Positions 6,380 to 7,254 of a stretch of 7,254 nt of DNA are shown in pieces. Made by a program: the position numbers and the translations under genes. The notes below the pieces were generated by a model. That model was not told the origin of the DNA. It did no database searches and saw only the letters and a list, made by a program, of their open reading frames with translations. Within the stretch, counting starts at the first letter, position 1. Each line of letters begins with the position of its first letter. The stretch comes from Holosporaceae bacterium. GTDB lineage: Bacteria > Pseudomonadota > Alphaproteobacteria > UBA3830. The stretch spans positions 1-7,254 of the forward strand of contig JAISCG010000127.1 in the NCBI GenBank assembly GCA_031265715.1, in the 5' to 3' direction.

Positions 6380-6425
6380 CGAGACTTGAATTAACTATTA
6401 TTTTCCCAAAAAATCAAGTGTCTCG
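6380..6425 (-). repeat. Imperfect inverted repeat in the birA leader
   Basis: CGAGACTTGA (6380-6389) and TCAAGTGTCTCG (6414-6425) pair apart from a two-base bulge, with a loop of 24 bases. It sits between the 52-residue ORF and birA, ending about 20 bases before the birA start codon. There is no U tract after it on the minus strand, so it is not a typical terminator. It could be a leader structure or an operator. BirA here has no repressor domain of its own. Confidence 0.4.
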
Positions 6426-6443
6426 ACGGAGAAGAAAAAACGA

Positions 6444-6602
6444 TCATCTCTGTCCGGGACTTTCTTTTTCGATCAAAGACGCCTTAAGATTTTTCTTACA
6501 CTTCGGCGGTTCCGGTTTGGGGCGCTGCTTGGTCTTTTTTACTTTCTTTTTCAGGGGTGTTTTGGTCGACAGAATATCTTTAAAAAATATGATTTCAGAC
6601 AT
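6444..6602 (-). CDS. Small lysine-rich protein, hypothetical
   Basis: This is a 52-residue ORF too short for usual cut-offs. It begins MSEIIFFKDILSTK, followed by a very basic stretch with KKKVKKTKQRPKPEPPKCKK, and ends ESPGQR. A strong Shine-Dalgarno AAAGGA precedes the ATG with eight or fewer bases between, which is the main reason to believe it. There is no signal peptide or membrane segment. The Lys/Pro composition suggests a nucleic-acid-binding or ribosome-associated protein, but no family is recognised. It is divergent from tadA and could be the first gene of a transcript with birA and rnj (82-base gap). Confidence 0.6.
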   Translation of the reverse strand: MSEIIFFKDILSTKTPLKKKVKKTKQRPKPEPPKCKKNLKASLIEKESPGQR

Positions 6603-6679
6603 GCTTACATCCTTTCGTCACAAACAACGATACTGTATTTTGGTAAAGTTATGTTTAATATTCGGAGCGAAAAAAAATT

Positions 6680-7117
6680 ATGCGATATTTTATGCGATCG
6701 GCGATTGAAGAAGCGAAAAGAGCCGGTTTGCGGGGATCGGTGCCGGTGGGGGCCGTGATAGTCATGAATGATACGGTCATATCATCCGCCGGGAATGAAG
6801 TGATGAAAAACTCCGACCCGACGGCGCATGCGGAAATTCTGGCAATTCGCAGAGCCTGTTCGATCCTGAAATCGCGCTTTTTGAATGAATGCGACCTGTA
6901 TGTTACCCTGGAACCGTGCGCCATGTGCGCCCAGGCTGTTTCTCTGACGAGAATGCGCAGATTGTACTTCGGTGCCTATGACCTGAAATACGGAGCGGTC
7001 GAGTTTTCTCCCCGCATTTTCGACCGGGCTCTGCATAAACCGGAGATTGTCGGTGGTGTTTTTGAAACACAGTGTGAAGAAATGTTACAAAATTTCTTCA
7101 GGAGAAAAAGAAATTAA
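6680..7117 (+). CDS. tadA: tRNA-specific adenosine deaminase
   Basis: TadA deaminates adenosine 34 of tRNA-Arg(ACG) to inosine so that one tRNA reads three arginine codons; it is normally essential and cytoplasmic. At 145 residues it has the usual length. The zinc site is complete: H50-A-E52 in TAHAEILAI with E52 as the proton shuttle, and C80 and C83 in LEPCAMC. PVGAVIV (22-28) and the end of the core, RRLYFGAYDLKYGAVEF, also match the family. The deaminase core begins almost at the N-terminus. The ATG at 6680 is preceded by GGAG (6664-6667) with a rather long 12-base spacing through an A-rich tract; a second ATG at 6692 is even further away, so 6680 is preferred. It is divergent from the 52-residue ORF and followed by rpsU. 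Confidence 0.96.
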   Translation: MRYFMRSAIEEAKRAGLRGSVPVGAVIVMNDTVISSAGNEVMKNSDPTAHAEILAIRRACSILKSRFLNECDLYVTLEPCAMCAQAVSLTRMRRLYFGAYDLKYGAVEFSPRIFDRALHKPEIVGGVFETQCEEMLQNFFRRKRN

Positions 7118-7198
7118 CGTTTTTTCAAAAAAAGCCTTTGTAAAATAGGGCTCGTTTATGTATAAAGATCCGGATGTGATTTTTAAAAGGGAGGAACA

Positions 7199-7254
7199 GT
7201 GCTCGTTTTCGTACGTGATAATAATGTTGATCAGGCGCTCAGGGCTTTGAAGAA
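7199..7254 (+). CDS. rpsU: Ribosomal protein bS21, N-terminus (cut by window end)
   Basis: The GTG at 7199 opens MLVFVRDNNVDQALRALK, the conserved N-terminus of bS21, a small basic protein of the 30S subunit that helps base-pairing between mRNA and the 16S 3' end. A strong Shine-Dalgarno, GGGAGGA (7189-7195), lies three to four bases before the GTG and supports this start. Eighteen full codons are visible; the family is about 60-80 residues, so most lies outside. It is 81 bases downstream of tadA with no convincing terminator between; a TAAAAT at 7141-7146 might be a -10 box, but a good -35 box is missing. Confidence 0.93.
   Translation, partial: MLVFVRDNNVDQALRALK

Noticed and set aside
7158..7250. 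A 30-codon + strand ORF starting ATG at 7158 and running out of frame into rpsU
   Set aside because: It has no good Shine-Dalgarno, and the one present fits the rpsU GTG; the overlap looks like chance.
1..7254. CRISPR array, tRNA genes, or a toxin-antitoxin pair
   Set aside because: I saw no regularly spaced repeats, no cloverleaf-type sequence, and no small gene pair with matching features.

Overview
The window looks like a piece of chromosome from an AT-leaning alphaproteobacterium, most plausibly a host-associated lineage of the Holosporales/Rickettsiales type. That placement is an inference. It rests on a birA-rnj gene pair, a TadE-like pseudopilin with the N- and C-terminal style I associate with those bacteria, an exported protein with a long charged tail, and decayed insertion sequences beside housekeeping genes. 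No 16S rRNA or other strong phylogenetic marker is present.

Left half (1-3800), accessory and rearranged. The left edge holds the 3' end of an IS66-family transposase on the + strand. A second, longer IS66 remnant lies in the opposite orientation at 2505-3264. Between these inverted ends are three minus-strand genes: the RNase P RNA gene rnpB with a clear extended -10 promoter, a 320-residue exported coiled-coil protein with an alternating acidic/basic/acidic tail, and a TadE-like pilus pseudopilin. The pseudopilin is out of frame at a run of eight G residues just before its prepilin cleavage site, and its ribosome-binding site sits in one arm of an inverted repeat. This is the part of the window most worth following up, as a possible phase-variable surface-appendage gene. 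The right-hand IS66 remnant is fused to an internal piece of an IS630-family transposase. That piece directly abuts a small exported protein gene with its own promoter.

Right half (3870-7254), housekeeping. birA (biotin-protein ligase) and rnj (RNase J) are on the minus strand, overlap by 8 bases and end at a strong intrinsic terminator. Upstream on the same strand is a 52-residue lysine-rich ORF with a good ribosome-binding site. Divergent from it, tadA (tRNA adenosine deaminase) and the start of rpsU (ribosomal protein bS21) run rightward and out of the window. rnpB, rnj, tadA and rpsU all belong to RNA processing and translation; birA serves biotin-dependent carboxylases.

Gaps: 2310-2504 holds the rnpB promoter and a small palindrome next to the IS66 end, with no gene seen. 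There is no gene-free stretch longer than about 200 bases.
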